Positions 7,046 through 16,348 are shown, counted from the first letter of the stretch. The stretch is 39,912 nucleotides of DNA from an uncultured Lachnoclostridium sp. (GCA_946415315.1 CAMKRZ010000027.1:1-39912), one strand, 5' to 3'. Numbers and translations: made by a program. The notes: generated from the sequence alone by a model not told the origin.

Positions 7046-9061
7046 ATGACAAGACCGTTGCCCATGAGGCAGATACATATCGATTTTCACACGTCGCCGT
7101 TCATCGAAGGAATCGGGGAACGGTTTGATCGTGAGGCGTTTGCGAGGACGCTTCGCGATGCGCATGTGAATTCGGTCAATCTGTTCGCAAAATGTCACCA
7201 TGGCATGTACTATTATCCGACCAAACTCGGGACCATGCACCCGAACCTGAAGTTTGATCTGTTCGGTGAGGAGCTGAAGGCCTGCCGCGAGAACGGGATC
7301 CGAGCGCTTGCTTACACATGTGTCTCGTGGAACGAAGACTGGGCGGACAGGCATCCGGAGTGGCTGACGGTCGATGCGCACGGTATCGTGGGAACGATCG
7401 ATCCGCAGTTTGAAAGGAGTGGCCGTCGTCCTTTTTATACCTGGAGGCACATATGCCACAACAACCGTGAATACCAGGAGATCCTGAAGGCGGAATACAG
7501 AGAAATCTATGATCGTTATCATCCGGACGGCTTCTGGATCGACATCATTCAGGGCAAGAGATGTGTCTGCGAAACTTGCTCCGCGGATATGCGCGCGATC
7601 GGATTGGATCCGACGTGTGATGCGGATGTTGAGCGTTTTGACCGGATCAGCGAGACTTCATTTTGCAGGACAATGTACAATTACATCAAGTCGCTCGGTG
7701 AGAATCTTGAGGTCTACTTTAACTCCTGGCCTTACCGGCTTGACGACGGTGAGGACACGGCAGCTTCCTCGGCTGAGAAGCGGAAGTATTTTGACTTCAT
7801 TGATATCGAGTCGCTGCCGAGCGATCAGTGGGGATATTCTCATTTTCCGGTGGCGGTAAATTATCTGAACAAATACGATACGCCACTTTGCATGATGAAC
7901 GGAAAATTCCATACTGCCTGGGGCGATTTCGGCTCGCTTCGCCATCCGGTTGCGCTCGAGTATGAGTGCCTGCGCGGCGTCGCAAACGGAACGGCAGTCT
8001 GTGTCGGAGACCAGCTTCATCCGAGTGGCGCATTTGACCGGCCCGTATATGAGCGGATCGGCCGTGTTTTCGAGAAGATCGAGGCGCTGGAACCGTGGCT
8101 GATCGGGACCCGCAAAGTGAGCGAGATCGGTGTACTGATCCCGTCGAAGGCGAGCGAGGACAGTGCGGAGAAGCACCGGAGTGAAGAAGGCGCATACCGG
8201 ATCCTTTCGGAATTGCACTTGTTGTTTGATTTCGTGAACGTAAAGGATTCGTTCGAGCCGTATAAATTGCTGATCCTCCCCGATTCCGTGCAGCTCAGCG
8301 CGGAGACCGCTGCTAAGATTGACCGGTTCGCGGAAACCGGAGGAAAAGTTCTGATGACCGGCGCCTCTGGCTTCGAGGGCGGCAAGTCGATGATCGCGTC
8401 CATGAATATTGTTCACCTCGGAAACAGCGCTCATGCGCAGCAGTACCTGCGTCTGGATAAAGCGTTCTTCCCGGGTATTCCGGACATTGACCATGTTCTC
8501 TACGAGGGAGGGGAACGCGTTCGGGGCGAGGATGTGCTTGCCCATATTGTGGAACCGTATTTTGACCGTTCTTTCGGAAAATTCTGTTCCCACCGTCAGA
8601 CACCGCCGTCTCTCGCTGTCAGCGAGGATGCAGGCATTGTCCGCTGCGAAGGCGGAATCTGCGTAAGCTTCCCTGTGTTTCGTCTGTACAGCGAATACGG
8701 CTATACCATTTACCGGGATATCCTGGAGAGATGCATCCGGGACATGCTTCCGGATCCGTACATCAAAACCGATCTGCCGGCTATCAGCGAGCTGACGCTG
8801 CGGCGCAGTGAGGAGGGCATGGTCCTTCATGTGCTGAACTATGTGATCACGCGGAAAGCGAAGATCATGGAAACCATTGAGGAACGGTTTACTGTGTGTG
8901 AGCGGGAAGTGAGGATTCGCACCGGTCGGTGTCCGTCGGAAGTGATCCGTCTGCCGGAGAGGGAGCGTGTCGCGTATTCCTTTGAGGACGGTTATACGCG
9001 GATTCCAATCGAGCGGGAGGAAGGGTATACAGGATTGTTCCTGCGACTGCCGCAGGATTGA
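7046..9061 (+). CDS. Putative glycoside hydrolase: TIM barrel plus beta-galactosidase trimerisation-like domain
   Basis: This 671-residue protein has a TIM-barrel-like N-terminal half (about 1-370). It includes the family-typical HIDFHTSPFIEGIG start, an AYTCVSWNEDWADRHPEW segment and FWIDI followed by a CVCETC cluster. A class I glutamine amidotransferase-like domain (about 375-520, KLLILPDSVQLSAETA) follows, as in the trimerisation domain of GH42 beta-galactosidases, then a beta-rich tail. Relatives are usually annotated as alpha-amylase-family, alpha-L-fucosidase-like or beta-galactosidase trimerisation proteins. No signal peptide is present, so it should act in the cytoplasm on imported sugars. 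No sugar transporter adjoins it. The substrate is unknown. Confidence 0.75.
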   Translation: MTRPLPMRQIHIDFHTSPFIEGIGERFDREAFARTLRDAHVNSVNLFAKCHHGMYYYPTKLGTMHPNLKFDLFGEELKACRENGIRALAYTCVSWNEDWADRHPEWLTVDAHGIVGTIDPQFERSGRRPFYTWRHICHNNREYQEILKAEYREIYDRYHPDGFWIDIIQGKRCVCETCSADMRAIGLDPTCDADVERFDRISETSFCRTMYNYIKSLGENLEVYFNSWPYRLDDGEDTAASSAEKRKYFDFIDIESLPSDQWGYSHFPVAVNYLNKYDTPLCMMNGKFHTAWGDFGSLRHPVALEYECLRGVANGTAVCVGDQLHPSGAFDRPVYERIGRVFEKIEALEPWLIGTRKVSEIGVLIPSKASEDSAEKHRSEEGAYRILSELHLLFDFVNVKDSFEPYKLLILPDSVQLSAETAAKIDRFAETGGKVLMTGASGFEGGKSMIASMNIVHLGNSAHAQQYLRLDKAFFPGIPDIDHVLYEGGERVRGEDVLAHIVEPYFDRSFGKFCSHRQTPPSLAVSEDAGIVRCEGGICVSFPVFRLYSEYGYTIYRDILERCIRDMLPDPYIKTDLPAISELTLRRSEEGMVLHVLNYVITRKAKIMETIEERFTVCEREVRIRTGRCPSEVIRLPERERVAYSFEDGYTRIPIEREEGYTGLFLRLPQD

Positions 9062-9188
9062 CCACGGACAAACAGGCGAGAAATTCTCGTTTTAGTTGAA
9101 TGATTCTCAACAAATGAGGTGTGGCGTTTTCCGATAAATGATGTAAAATCAGTTCAGAAGCTTCGAATATTTTACGGAGGTTTTTGAA

Positions 9189-10280
9189 ATGATAGCAATC
9201 GGAAGTAACATAAAAAAGTACAGAAAACAGAGGAAGATCACGCAGGAACAGCTCGCCGAGGTGTTGGGGGTGTCCGACCAGGCGGTGAGCCGCTGGGAGA
9301 ACGGTTCCACATATCCGGACATTGAACTGCTGCCGACCATTGCGCTTTACTTCGGCGTCACTCTGGATGAGATGATGGGGATGGAAGCCATCAAAGATGA
9401 GAGCGATATCGAGGATATTCTGAGCCGGCGGCAGGAATTACGAAATTCCGGGGAAGTGGTCAAGAGCTATAAAATGCTACGGGAAGCCGTCAAGAGGTAT
9501 CCGAACAACTTTAAGCTGATTCTCGCGCTGATCAGCGATCTGCAGTTTGCCAATTCGGAAGGCGATGAAACGTGGCATAAGAATCTGCAGGAGGCGGAAG
9601 GTCTCATAAACAGGGTTTTGAACGAATGTACCGACCCCGAGCAGTGTAAGAAAGCCACAATCGCCAAGATGTGGAACTGCCTTTGGCTTGAAAGGAGGGA
9701 AGAGGCTGCCGCGATTGCGGAGACACTTCCGAGTATGGATGATTGCCGCGAGAGTTATCTGCTGAACATCTATACCGGGGAAAAGTTCCGTTCCTTCTGC
9801 CGCGATTATCTTGAAGATTTATATTTTGAAATGAATATGGCGATTGAATCCTACTCAGACAAATTCTGCGAGGATGAAACACTGACCAACCGGGAGCGGA
9901 TTGCCATACTCGGGAAAGGAATTGCACTGACTGAGCTGATTTTTGACGGGAATCCGGCAATGCATTCCTGGAATATCATGTGGAACCATAATTATATCGC
10001 CAAACTTGCATGCGCGGAAGGAGATACGGAGCTCGCGCTTACGCATCTTGAGGCAGCCCGGGACGCTGCAGTCAAGATTGATTCCTTACCGGATGAAGTT
10101 CCTTATACCTCCGTGCTGATGCGCGGTAAAACGTACCGATTGAAAGACAACGCCAAGAATTACACCGCCACCGAGAGAGAAGCGCTCCTCAACTTCATGA
10201 AGCATAAGCGTTTTGACATTATCCGAGGGACAGAGCGGTTCCAAAACCTGGAGAAGGCACTTCGGGGAGAGCAGGAGTGA
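9189..10280 (+). CDS. XRE-family regulator with C-terminal helical repeat region
   Basis: This 363-residue protein has a clear XRE helix-turn-helix at residues 5-60 (ITQEQLAEVLGVSDQAVSRW, then YPDIELLPTIALYFGVTLDE). About 290 residues of helical sequence follow that resemble TPR-like repeats. Conserved positions include evenly placed Trp/Leu and repeated DLYFEM-like segments. Similar proteins are abundant in Lachnospiraceae as regulators with a sensor-like helical tail. GGAGG lies nine bases before the ATG. The 127-base region upstream contains a short hairpin (CGAGA/TCTCG, near 9078-9090) that may end the preceding unit. Target genes are unknown. Confidence 0.85.
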   Translation: MIAIGSNIKKYRKQRKITQEQLAEVLGVSDQAVSRWENGSTYPDIELLPTIALYFGVTLDEMMGMEAIKDESDIEDILSRRQELRNSGEVVKSYKMLREAVKRYPNNFKLILALISDLQFANSEGDETWHKNLQEAEGLINRVLNECTDPEQCKKATIAKMWNCLWLERREEAAAIAETLPSMDDCRESYLLNIYTGEKFRSFCRDYLEDLYFEMNMAIESYSDKFCEDETLTNRERIAILGKGIALTELIFDGNPAMHSWNIMWNHNYIAKLACAEGDTELALTHLEAARDAAVKIDSLPDEVPYTSVLMRGKTYRLKDNAKNYTATEREALLNFMKHKRFDIIRGTERFQNLEKALRGEQE

Positions 10281-10412
10281 TCACGGGAAATGATCTCGGA
10301 CTTCATTGATTTTTCATATTTTCGTCAATGATTTGTGACTTTAAAGCGGTACACTATGTCCGCACGTAAAATAACGCCCGCTTTCCGGGGCAAGTTAAGG
10401 GGGGCAAATACC

Positions 10413-12224
10413 GTGAAAAGAGGGAAGAGACTGCTTTCTGTTCTGTTGCTCTTTGTGATGATCGTCACAATGGCAGCATGCGGAACAGAGAAAGACACAA
10501 AGAAAAACGAAACAAAAGCAACACCGACGGCTTCCGCGCCGACAGAGGAGACAAAGAAGCCGTCGGAGGCTGTTACTGTGACACCGACGAATGAAGCGAC
10601 GCCGACACCGACGGATGAGCCGACGCCTACATTGACGCCTACATCAACACCGACACCGACGGTGGAACCGTGGCCGGCGAAAAGCTGCGACATTCTCTTC
10701 CCGGAAAGAGAGCTGTACCATTACGATATGGACCTTCAGCTGGATCCGGAGAACAGAACGGTCGGCGGCCATGTGGTATTTACGTTCTATAACGATTCGG
10801 AAGAGAGCTGGAATGAACTCTGCCTCAGAGATTACTCGAGCCTTTTCATCGATGCGAAGACGGCCGGTTATGACCCGAAACAATACACTCCGAACGGCGC
10901 TCTGACAGAGATTTTGAATGTGAGCGACAGCCGGAATGAAGGGGCGCTCGACGTAGAGCGCGACAAGGATGTTTCCGTCGTCTGGCTGAAACTGAAGACG
11001 CCGCTCGCTCCAGGCGAGAAGATGACGCTTTCGTATGATTTTTCGGCGAAGATCCCGACGGTTTCGGACCGCTACGGCGTTTACGACAATGTTTACAATG
11101 TCACGAACTTCTATCCGATCCTTGCGGAATACGACAAGAACGGCTGGTCGCACGAGGGCTTCATCAACTGCGGTGAATGCTTCTATTCCGAGGTTTCCAA
11201 CTACGATGTGCGCCTTACGGTGCCGAAGGGATTCCTCGTTGCCACAACGGGAACGGAATCGGACAAGAAGGAGGATGGGGATAAGGTTGTTTATACGCTG
11301 AAGGCTCCCTGTGTAAGAGACTTCGTATTTTCCGCGTCGGATCAGTTCGTTGTACACGAGGCCGATTATGACGGCGTTCACGTAAAATTAATGTACAACA
11401 AGAAGCTGGACTCGGAGATCATCTGGTCGGTGGACTCGCCGATCAAGATTGACATGTCCGATGCTGTCGCCGCAACCATGGAAGCAGCGAAGGACTCGCT
11501 TGCGGCTTTCGGAGAAGCACTCGGCCGGTACCCGTATGATGAGCTTGACATCGTGATCGCGAAGATTGACGCCGGCGGAATGGAGTACCCGAACATGATC
11601 ATCATTACCGACGAAGAGATCTACCCGATCGGTGTTTTCGATTATTCGGATGATATGCAGGGTGACAAGGAACCGGATGCGACGGATTTTACGCCTTCCT
11701 TCGTGCAGCTCACCACCTGCGTCGCGCATGAGATCGGACACCAGTGGTTCATGGGCATCGTCGGCAGCAATTCCGGTATGGAGCCGTGGCTTGATGAGTC
11801 GATCACATCCTACACCGAGCTGATCTACGAGGAGTACATCTGGGCGAAGAGAGGCAAGACCGATAAGCCGATCTCCCTGTTGAGACACAGCCGGCAGACC
11901 ACTGATCTCTGTGATGTCACGCAGCTGAAATATATGATGCAGCGAGGCATGATCCCGCTGAACCAGTCCTACTACGAATTCAAGGAGGACTCGGATTACA
12001 TCTCGGCGATCTATCAGGAAGGCCAGACGACACTCTACCAGATGGAGGAGATCCTCGGCCACGACGAGTTCCAATCGGTGCTCCGCGAATACGTGAGAAG
12101 GAACGCGTTTACGAACTCCACGACCGCACGGTTCTTCGAGGTCCTCTTCGAGTACGCGGGCCATGACAACGCGGATCTGAACAAGCTGATCGACAACATG
12201 TTTGATCTGGACAGAATCAAATAG
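10413..12224 (+). CDS. M1-family metallopeptidase, lipoprotein
   Basis: This protein of about 603 residues starts with a lipoprotein signal (KRGK, a hydrophobic core, then MAAC with Cys23 as lipidation site), so it should be anchored outside the membrane. A Thr/Pro-rich spacer (about 45-90) follows. The M1 catalytic set is complete: exopeptidase-type GGMEYPN near 388, HEIGHQWF at 439-446, and Glu462 in WLDESITSYTE exactly 18 residues after the second His. It is a zinc peptidase, probably an aminopeptidase acting on external peptides. I chose the GTG because AAGGGGGGC is well placed before it and the signal peptide then begins cleanly; an upstream ATG at 10335 would bury the signal. Confidence 0.9.
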   Translation: MKRGKRLLSVLLLFVMIVTMAACGTEKDTKKNETKATPTASAPTEETKKPSEAVTVTPTNEATPTPTDEPTPTLTPTSTPTPTVEPWPAKSCDILFPERELYHYDMDLQLDPENRTVGGHVVFTFYNDSEESWNELCLRDYSSLFIDAKTAGYDPKQYTPNGALTEILNVSDSRNEGALDVERDKDVSVVWLKLKTPLAPGEKMTLSYDFSAKIPTVSDRYGVYDNVYNVTNFYPILAEYDKNGWSHEGFINCGECFYSEVSNYDVRLTVPKGFLVATTGTESDKKEDGDKVVYTLKAPCVRDFVFSASDQFVVHEADYDGVHVKLMYNKKLDSEIIWSVDSPIKIDMSDAVAATMEAAKDSLAAFGEALGRYPYDELDIVIAKIDAGGMEYPNMIIITDEEIYPIGVFDYSDDMQGDKEPDATDFTPSFVQLTTCVAHEIGHQWFMGIVGSNSGMEPWLDESITSYTELIYEEYIWAKRGKTDKPISLLRHSRQTTDLCDVTQLKYMMQRGMIPLNQSYYEFKEDSDYISAIYQEGQTTLYQMEEILGHDEFQSVLREYVRRNAFTNSTTARFFEVLFEYAGHDNADLNKLIDNMFDLDRIK

Positions 12225-12240
12225 GCGAGCTGATGCGGAG

Positions 12241-12269
12241 GCACCCTCTTTAAGAGGGTGCTTTCTTTT
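12241..12269 (+). terminator. Rho-independent terminator after the M1 peptidase gene
   Basis: GCACCCTCTT pairs with GAGGGTGC across a short loop and is followed by TTTCTTTT, 16 bases after the stop codon. Confidence 0.85.
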
Positions 12270-12300
12270 CGCCTCATTCGGAAAATGTTTTCCATTGTTC

Positions 12301-12329
12301 TTGCAAAGGTTCGTATTGTTTGGTACAAC
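12301..12329 (+). promoter_or_regulatory. Promoter for the unknown gene at 12377
   Basis: TTGCAA and TACAAC are separated by 17 bases, and the -10 is extended by TGG. It lies between the terminator of the previous gene and the next start codon. Confidence 0.6.
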
Positions 12330-12376
12330 AATAGAAGGTGAGGAAGCCGATCGGATTCTATGTGCGGAGGTGTAAC

Positions 12377-12904
12377 ATGGGGTTTCTGGACATTTTTAGA
12401 AAGCGTAACAAGCAAAATTCTTTTGAATCGCTTCCGGATTTGAAGAATTACCGGATATTCCTGTTCTTGAAGGGCGGAGCGGTTGATGAACTCAGGGCCC
12501 ATATGGATGAGTATCACAAGATTTACAGTACGGAAACGGCATTTTTTATGGACCTGTTTAAGTTAGGGGATACATCGTGGACATATATTGCGCTCACGCT
12601 TATGCCCGAAGTGGCGGAGATTTCGCCGATGTGGGATTATCTCAACATCCTTTTGTGGATGAGCGAGAAGGCAGAGGTCTCTTTTGCCTATGCTTACTCA
12701 AGGGAGCAGGGAAAACTTCCTGTGGTTGCCGTTTTTGATGAGGAGAACCAGTACGGGGATTCCTGTAAAGGCATAGCGAACGGGAAGCATTTCCGCGCGG
12801 CAATTCCCGAGCAGGAGGTAACCTGGGGACAAAGCGTCCCCAAGCAGTTCGATTATGAAGAATACCTTCTGGGAAAATACTACGTTGATGTCAGGCAGGC
12901 ATAA
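12377..12904 (+). CDS. Unknown protein (175 residues)
   Basis: I do not recognise this protein. It begins MGFLDIFRKRNKQN, a short hydrophobic-basic N-terminus often seen in small cytosolic proteins. It has no signal peptide or transmembrane helix and contains aromatic-rich stretches (SWTYIALTLMPEVAEISPMW and YEEYLLGKYYVDV). The start is set by GGAGGTG six bases upstream; an in-frame codon 39 bases earlier would overlap this site. It has its own promoter and no obvious functional link to its neighbours. Confidence 0.7.
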   Translation: MGFLDIFRKRNKQNSFESLPDLKNYRIFLFLKGGAVDELRAHMDEYHKIYSTETAFFMDLFKLGDTSWTYIALTLMPEVAEISPMWDYLNILLWMSEKAEVSFAYAYSREQGKLPVVAVFDEENQYGDSCKGIANGKHFRAAIPEQEVTWGQSVPKQFDYEEYLLGKYYVDVRQA

Positions 12905-12975
12905 TATTTTCCGAGTTACTGTTCACTCCCCGAGAAATATCAAACAACCGCCGCCTGGGTATGGTATTGTTGATC

Positions 12976-13263
12976 CTGCAGGAGGCAATTTCCGGATTGT
13001 TTAAGGAGCAGTACGGATGTACATCGGCTGCGTAACGCAGAAATCCGATTCCCATCCGGCTTCAAATTGCAAAGAGGTTCGGCTACTAGACGTTCGATTT
13101 TATGACGGAAAACGTGGATGTCATGGGCGCGGTGGAGAACATGGCGTGGAACTTTGATCCGACCATCATGGGGTACGAGTGGAACGAGGAAGCGTGCCCG
13201 GACTACCAGCGCCACAACCCGGGGGTGCTGGGTTATCAGGTGCTTCGACCGGTGAAGAAGTAA
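12976..13263 (+). pseudogene. Decayed regulator remnant with effector-binding-like tail
   Basis: The 423 bases between the genes at 12377 and 13328 hold no intact long gene. From 12976 one frame reads LQEAISGLFKEQYGCT, which resembles an AraC-type helix, then hits a stop. From 13102 an open stretch of 53 codons encodes MTENVDVMGAVENM, then WNFDPTIMGYEWNEEACPD and a tail GVLGYQVLRPVKK. The tail resembles the end of a GyrI-like effector-binding domain found in AraC and MerR regulators. Different frames, an internal stop and missing middle suggest a decayed regulator gene. The family assignment is from memory and uncertain. Confidence 0.4.
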
Positions 13264-13327
13264 TTCAAAGAAATCATACATGAACGGGAGGTGTCCGCGC
13301 GGGTGCCTCCCGGGAGGCGGAACGGAC

Positions 13328-14791
13328 ATGGAAAATGATAAGAAACGAATTTCAGGCATTGTTTATGTCATCGCATCAGTCATTGTTGTCGCAGCAATTG
13401 TGACGGCAATCGTGTTGTGGAAGAATTCCGGGAAACCGAGTCCTTCCTCGGACGAAACGGCTGTGACTGTCACGTCATCGCCTTCGAAGGAACTAACACC
13501 GACGGCGACTGCGACACCTACTGTGACACCGACGGCGACACCGACTGCGACACCTACTGCGGAGCCGACGCTCACGGTTACGCCGACAGGAACCGAAGAA
13601 ATCATTTGGGACGAGGCCTTTTGGGTTACCTTCGTCACGGACGAAGACCCGGAATATCGCGAAAGCGTTGCGAAGTTTCCGGACGTACCGCTTGTGATCC
13701 CGAACAAGATTTCAACACGCGCATGGGATAGCCCTTATGTGTTCGAAGGATGGTATGACGTCGAGAATCCGGATGTTTTATATGTTCCCGGTTCGGAATA
13801 TAACGAGAATCGGGATATCGAGCTGCGGGAACGCTGGAAGCAGGTAAGCGAGGAGGAGAGAGAACTCGTTTCCATCACCTTGAGCGGCAACCGGGAGGAC
13901 CATGTGATCACCGACCGGTACAGCGTTTACGAGGGGGAGAAATTCTTCCTGTTCCTGGATAAAGACCTTGATATTCCGGGAGACTTCGGCGATAACATTG
14001 AGCTGATCATGGAGACGCTCGAGAATGAGATCGGATTTACATTTGACGTATTCGGAAGAGAAGAGCGGATGTATTTCGGAAGCTCCCTGTTCGGGGGGAC
14101 GGATCCCTGGAGAGCTGTTGATAACGGAACCAAACAGGCGATCTATGTCATTGCCGATCGCACGGATGAGCATATGATTTCGTATGCCTCAGCCGGAGCT
14201 GCCGTCTTCGTTATGTATGAACTGTTCAGCGATGAGCTGTGGAATTCCGTGGAATCGTATCGCGAAAATGATTGGCGCAGAGGTGATGACGTCTATTATG
14301 ATACGATCGCGCATGAGCTTACGCATAGTCTCACGAACCGATATTACGAGGGAATCACCAGGATCATGACGGAAGGAAGTGCCGAGTATTACGCGGAACT
14401 GGCGATAACCGCCCTGAAGGATCACTCGAAAGATTTCCAAGGGCGCTACAGTATGGTGGAAGCACTGAAAAATGAGTGGATTGACGAAACGATCACGAAA
14501 GACAACGCCGAAACGTTTTTTGCCGACGATTACCGGGACCTTTCACATGCCAACCGCGGAGATGAATATACCTTTGGACGTGTATTTTGCGAATTCCTCG
14601 GAGAGAAGTACGGCGCAACGTTTATGAAGAAGTATCTGGAAGCCGCGAAAGAACGCGGACTCGGTTCCCAGTATTGTTCGACCAACAACAATGTGGAACC
14701 GGAGAAGCACGCGGCGCTCATGAAGGAGCTGTTCGGCGACGATGTGTTTGTCAAGTTTGCGGAATGGCTTGACGGGAGCTATCAGAAATAA
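13328..14791 (+). CDS. Membrane-anchored HELTH (gluzincin-like) metallopeptidase with InlB-like repeat
   Basis: This protein of about 487 residues has an N-terminal transmembrane anchor (about 9-32, GIVYVIASVIVVAAIVTAIV). A Thr/Pro-rich spacer (about 50-85) follows, then a beta-grasp region like the InlB/Flg_new repeat (about 95-170, FEGWYDVENPDVLYVPGSEY), then a peptidase domain. The zinc motif is HELTH at 329-333, with Glu349 (or Glu353) in MTEGSAEYYAEL as the probable third ligand. It should act outside the cell on an unknown protein or peptide. The ATG at 13328 follows GGGAGGCGG; an ATG at 13280 would add 16 residues rich in Cys and Gly and looks wrong. The spacer resembles that of the M1 lipoprotein. 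Confidence 0.8.
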   Translation: MENDKKRISGIVYVIASVIVVAAIVTAIVLWKNSGKPSPSSDETAVTVTSSPSKELTPTATATPTVTPTATPTATPTAEPTLTVTPTGTEEIIWDEAFWVTFVTDEDPEYRESVAKFPDVPLVIPNKISTRAWDSPYVFEGWYDVENPDVLYVPGSEYNENRDIELRERWKQVSEEERELVSITLSGNREDHVITDRYSVYEGEKFFLFLDKDLDIPGDFGDNIELIMETLENEIGFTFDVFGREERMYFGSSLFGGTDPWRAVDNGTKQAIYVIADRTDEHMISYASAGAAVFVMYELFSDELWNSVESYRENDWRRGDDVYYDTIAHELTHSLTNRYYEGITRIMTEGSAEYYAELAITALKDHSKDFQGRYSMVEALKNEWIDETITKDNAETFFADDYRDLSHANRGDEYTFGRVFCEFLGEKYGATFMKKYLEAAKERGLGSQYCSTNNNVEPEKHAALMKELFGDDVFVKFAEWLDGSYQK

Positions 14792-14881
14792 AACTGCAAA
14801 CATATTTAGAACAGTTGGAATACTTCGATACGGTAACTTTTTGATTATTATATTTCGGCTTTTCTTTTTTGAGGAGTGTCT

Positions 14882-15415
14882 ATGGCAAAAGTTCATTTGG
14901 TCCCGTTAGAGCAAAAGGATCGGGATCAATTCATAAAAGATAACCAAGAAGCGTTCAATTACGGTGCCTTGGAAGAATTCGGACGCAGGGATGACCATTT
15001 CGAGGAAGAGGGGCAGATCATTTCCCGAGAGACGATAGAACAATCTATTGATGCAGGCGAAGCATATCGGATTGTTCAAAATGGGAAATCGGTCGGCGGA
15101 GTTGTCATCCGCGTGGAAGGCGAACACGGAGATTTGGAACTCTTGTTTGTCTCCCCAAAGGTTCACAGTAAAGGCATAGGCTATGCGGCCTGGTGCGAAG
15201 TGGAGAAGCTTCATCCGGAAGTGACTCTGTGGGAGACGGTTACGCCGTATTTCGAGAAGAGAAACATCCATTTTTATGTGAACCGCTGCGGATTCCATAT
15301 CGTTGAGTTCTTTAACAGTCATCATCCGGACCCGAATGACCCCGACATGAAACCGGGAGAACCGGATGATCAATTCCCGGATGGGATGTTCCGGTTTGAG
15401 AAGAGAATGGAGTAA
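14882..15415 (+). CDS. GNAT-family N-acetyltransferase
   Basis: This protein of about 177 residues has a GNAT fold. A beta strand LELLFVSPKVHSKGIGYAAW includes the acetyl-CoA loop KVHSKGIG, and the typical late segment YFEKRNIHFYVNRCGFHIVE follows. It should move an acetyl group to an unknown amine. GAGGAG is five bases before the ATG; a GTG six bases earlier overlaps that site. No partner gene is apparent. Confidence 0.88.
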   Translation: MAKVHLVPLEQKDRDQFIKDNQEAFNYGALEEFGRRDDHFEEEGQIISRETIEQSIDAGEAYRIVQNGKSVGGVVIRVEGEHGDLELLFVSPKVHSKGIGYAAWCEVEKLHPEVTLWETVTPYFEKRNIHFYVNRCGFHIVEFFNSHHPDPNDPDMKPGEPDDQFPDGMFRFEKRME

Positions 15416-15480
15416 TATTTCAGGATATATAGATACATATGGTGGGATTCAGGAAATTCACGGAGAAAGGAAGTAAGAAT

Positions 15481-16140
15481 ATGAAATATCAATACAAAGA
15501 TATGCCTGAAAGCTTGAAAGGAACATACGGAGATTTTTCCAAGAATTTTGGCTTCTCATGGAAGGAATTCGTGGCGACTGTTCCGTCTCCGCTTTTTCTT
15601 GTTACCACATACAAATCCAATGGTATGTCAAATGCCTGCATGCAGTCTTGGGCAACCTTTACAAGTGCCGATCGTGGTAATGGATTTTATGCTATTCTTG
15701 CCAGCGTGAATAAAAACGGACATCTGTATCAGAGCATAAATGAGACAAAAGAAGCCGTTATCAATTTCATGTCTGAAGAGTATCATGCGGCCTGTATGGC
15801 GACAATCCAAAACAATCAGTTTGAAGCAGATGAGATTACAGCTTCGGGTATGTCTGTTGAAAAGGCATCATGGGTTAACGCGCCTATGGTTCGGGAATGC
15901 TTTATGAACCTTGAATGCAGGTTTGTCTGGGAGAAGGAAATCGTACCGGGTGATGATCACGTTATGCTCTGCCTTGAGGTAGTCGGTATTCATATTGATG
16001 AAGATCATGTGGCCGATCGAACCGGAGAAAACGGAATTCTTTACAACATCCACTATCAGATGAATCCGGAAAAAGTAACAAAGACAGGTCATGATTATGC
16101 AGCAGTTCTTAAGAAAAAAATAGATGTTATGGAGTATTAG
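15481..16140 (+). CDS. Flavin reductase-like (FMN-binding split barrel) protein
   Basis: This protein of about 219 residues has the flavin reductase-like fold: PSPLFLVTTYKSNGMSNACM for the FMN-phosphate loop, an FYAILASVNKNGHLYQSI segment, and NEPKE-like ETKEAVINFMSEEY. Such proteins bind FMN and reduce flavins or act on small oxidised substrates. GGAAG is eight bases before the ATG; an in-frame ATG 42 bases upstream has no site. Base composition is more AT-rich than in genes before 15.4 kb. It ends 14 bases before the phosphatase-gene fragment marking the island's left edge. Confidence 0.85.
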   Translation: MKYQYKDMPESLKGTYGDFSKNFGFSWKEFVATVPSPLFLVTTYKSNGMSNACMQSWATFTSADRGNGFYAILASVNKNGHLYQSINETKEAVINFMSEEYHAACMATIQNNQFEADEITASGMSVEKASWVNAPMVRECFMNLECRFVWEKEIVPGDDHVMLCLEVVGIHIDEDHVADRTGENGILYNIHYQMNPEKVTKTGHDYAAVLKKKIDVMEY

Positions 16141-16154
16141 GATCAAAAAACAAC

Positions 16155-16193
16155 ATGATAAAAGTATTATTCATATGTCACGGCAGGAAATGA
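16155..16193 (+). pseudogene. 5' fragment of a low-molecular-weight tyrosine phosphatase gene (island left edge)
   Basis: ATG here opens a frame reading MIKVLFICHGRK and stop. The first ten codons match the start of the complete phosphatase gene at 21069 (MIKILFVCHG): 25 of 31 bases are identical and the last ten (TGTCACGGCA) are exact. Beyond that point the sequences diverge. The fragment ends inside the phosphatase P-loop, before the rest of CX5R. I read it as the original 5' end of the gene, cut off by insertion of the island. Confidence 0.75.
16176..16185 (+). repeat. Left copy of the putative attachment core
   Basis: TGTCACGGCA, the exact match shared with 21090-21099 at the other end of the AT-rich island. 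The longer flanking similarity (16155-16185) is coding sequence of the phosphatase start. Confidence 0.6.
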
Positions 16194-16214
16194 GCTTTTT
16201 TCAGAAAAGCCTTA
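16194..16214 (+). terminator. Weak hairpin after the phosphatase fragment
   Basis: GCTTTT pairs with GAAAAGC around a short loop, followed by CTTATT. It is AT-rich and short, so function is doubtful. It may end the flavin reductase transcript. Confidence 0.35.
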
Positions 16215-16248
16215 TTCTACTAGGGTTTATGGAGGTTTTGAGGTTGGC

Positions 16249-16270
16249 TTTAGACCAGTTTTAGACCAGT
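16249..16270 (+). repeat. Perfect 11-bp tandem duplication
   Basis: TTTAGACCAGT occurs twice in a row without a gap, 64 bases inside the left core site. Confidence 0.9.
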
Positions 16271-16348
16271 AAGACTTAGAAGAAAAGTAATGGGTCAGAG
16301 CCTGTACTATGTAGTCTTTTGTTCTATACATTCAGGTATATTTTAGCA

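Noticed and set aside
10560-10665. ACACCGACG-type repeats, also at 13490-13570 and 35590-35690
   Set aside because: These encode Thr/Pro-rich spacers in exported proteins, not a CRISPR array or origin iterons.
16141-16340. tRNA or tmRNA gene as the island's integration site
   Set aside because: No cloverleaf or CCA-like end is visible at either edge; the shared sequence is phosphatase coding sequence.
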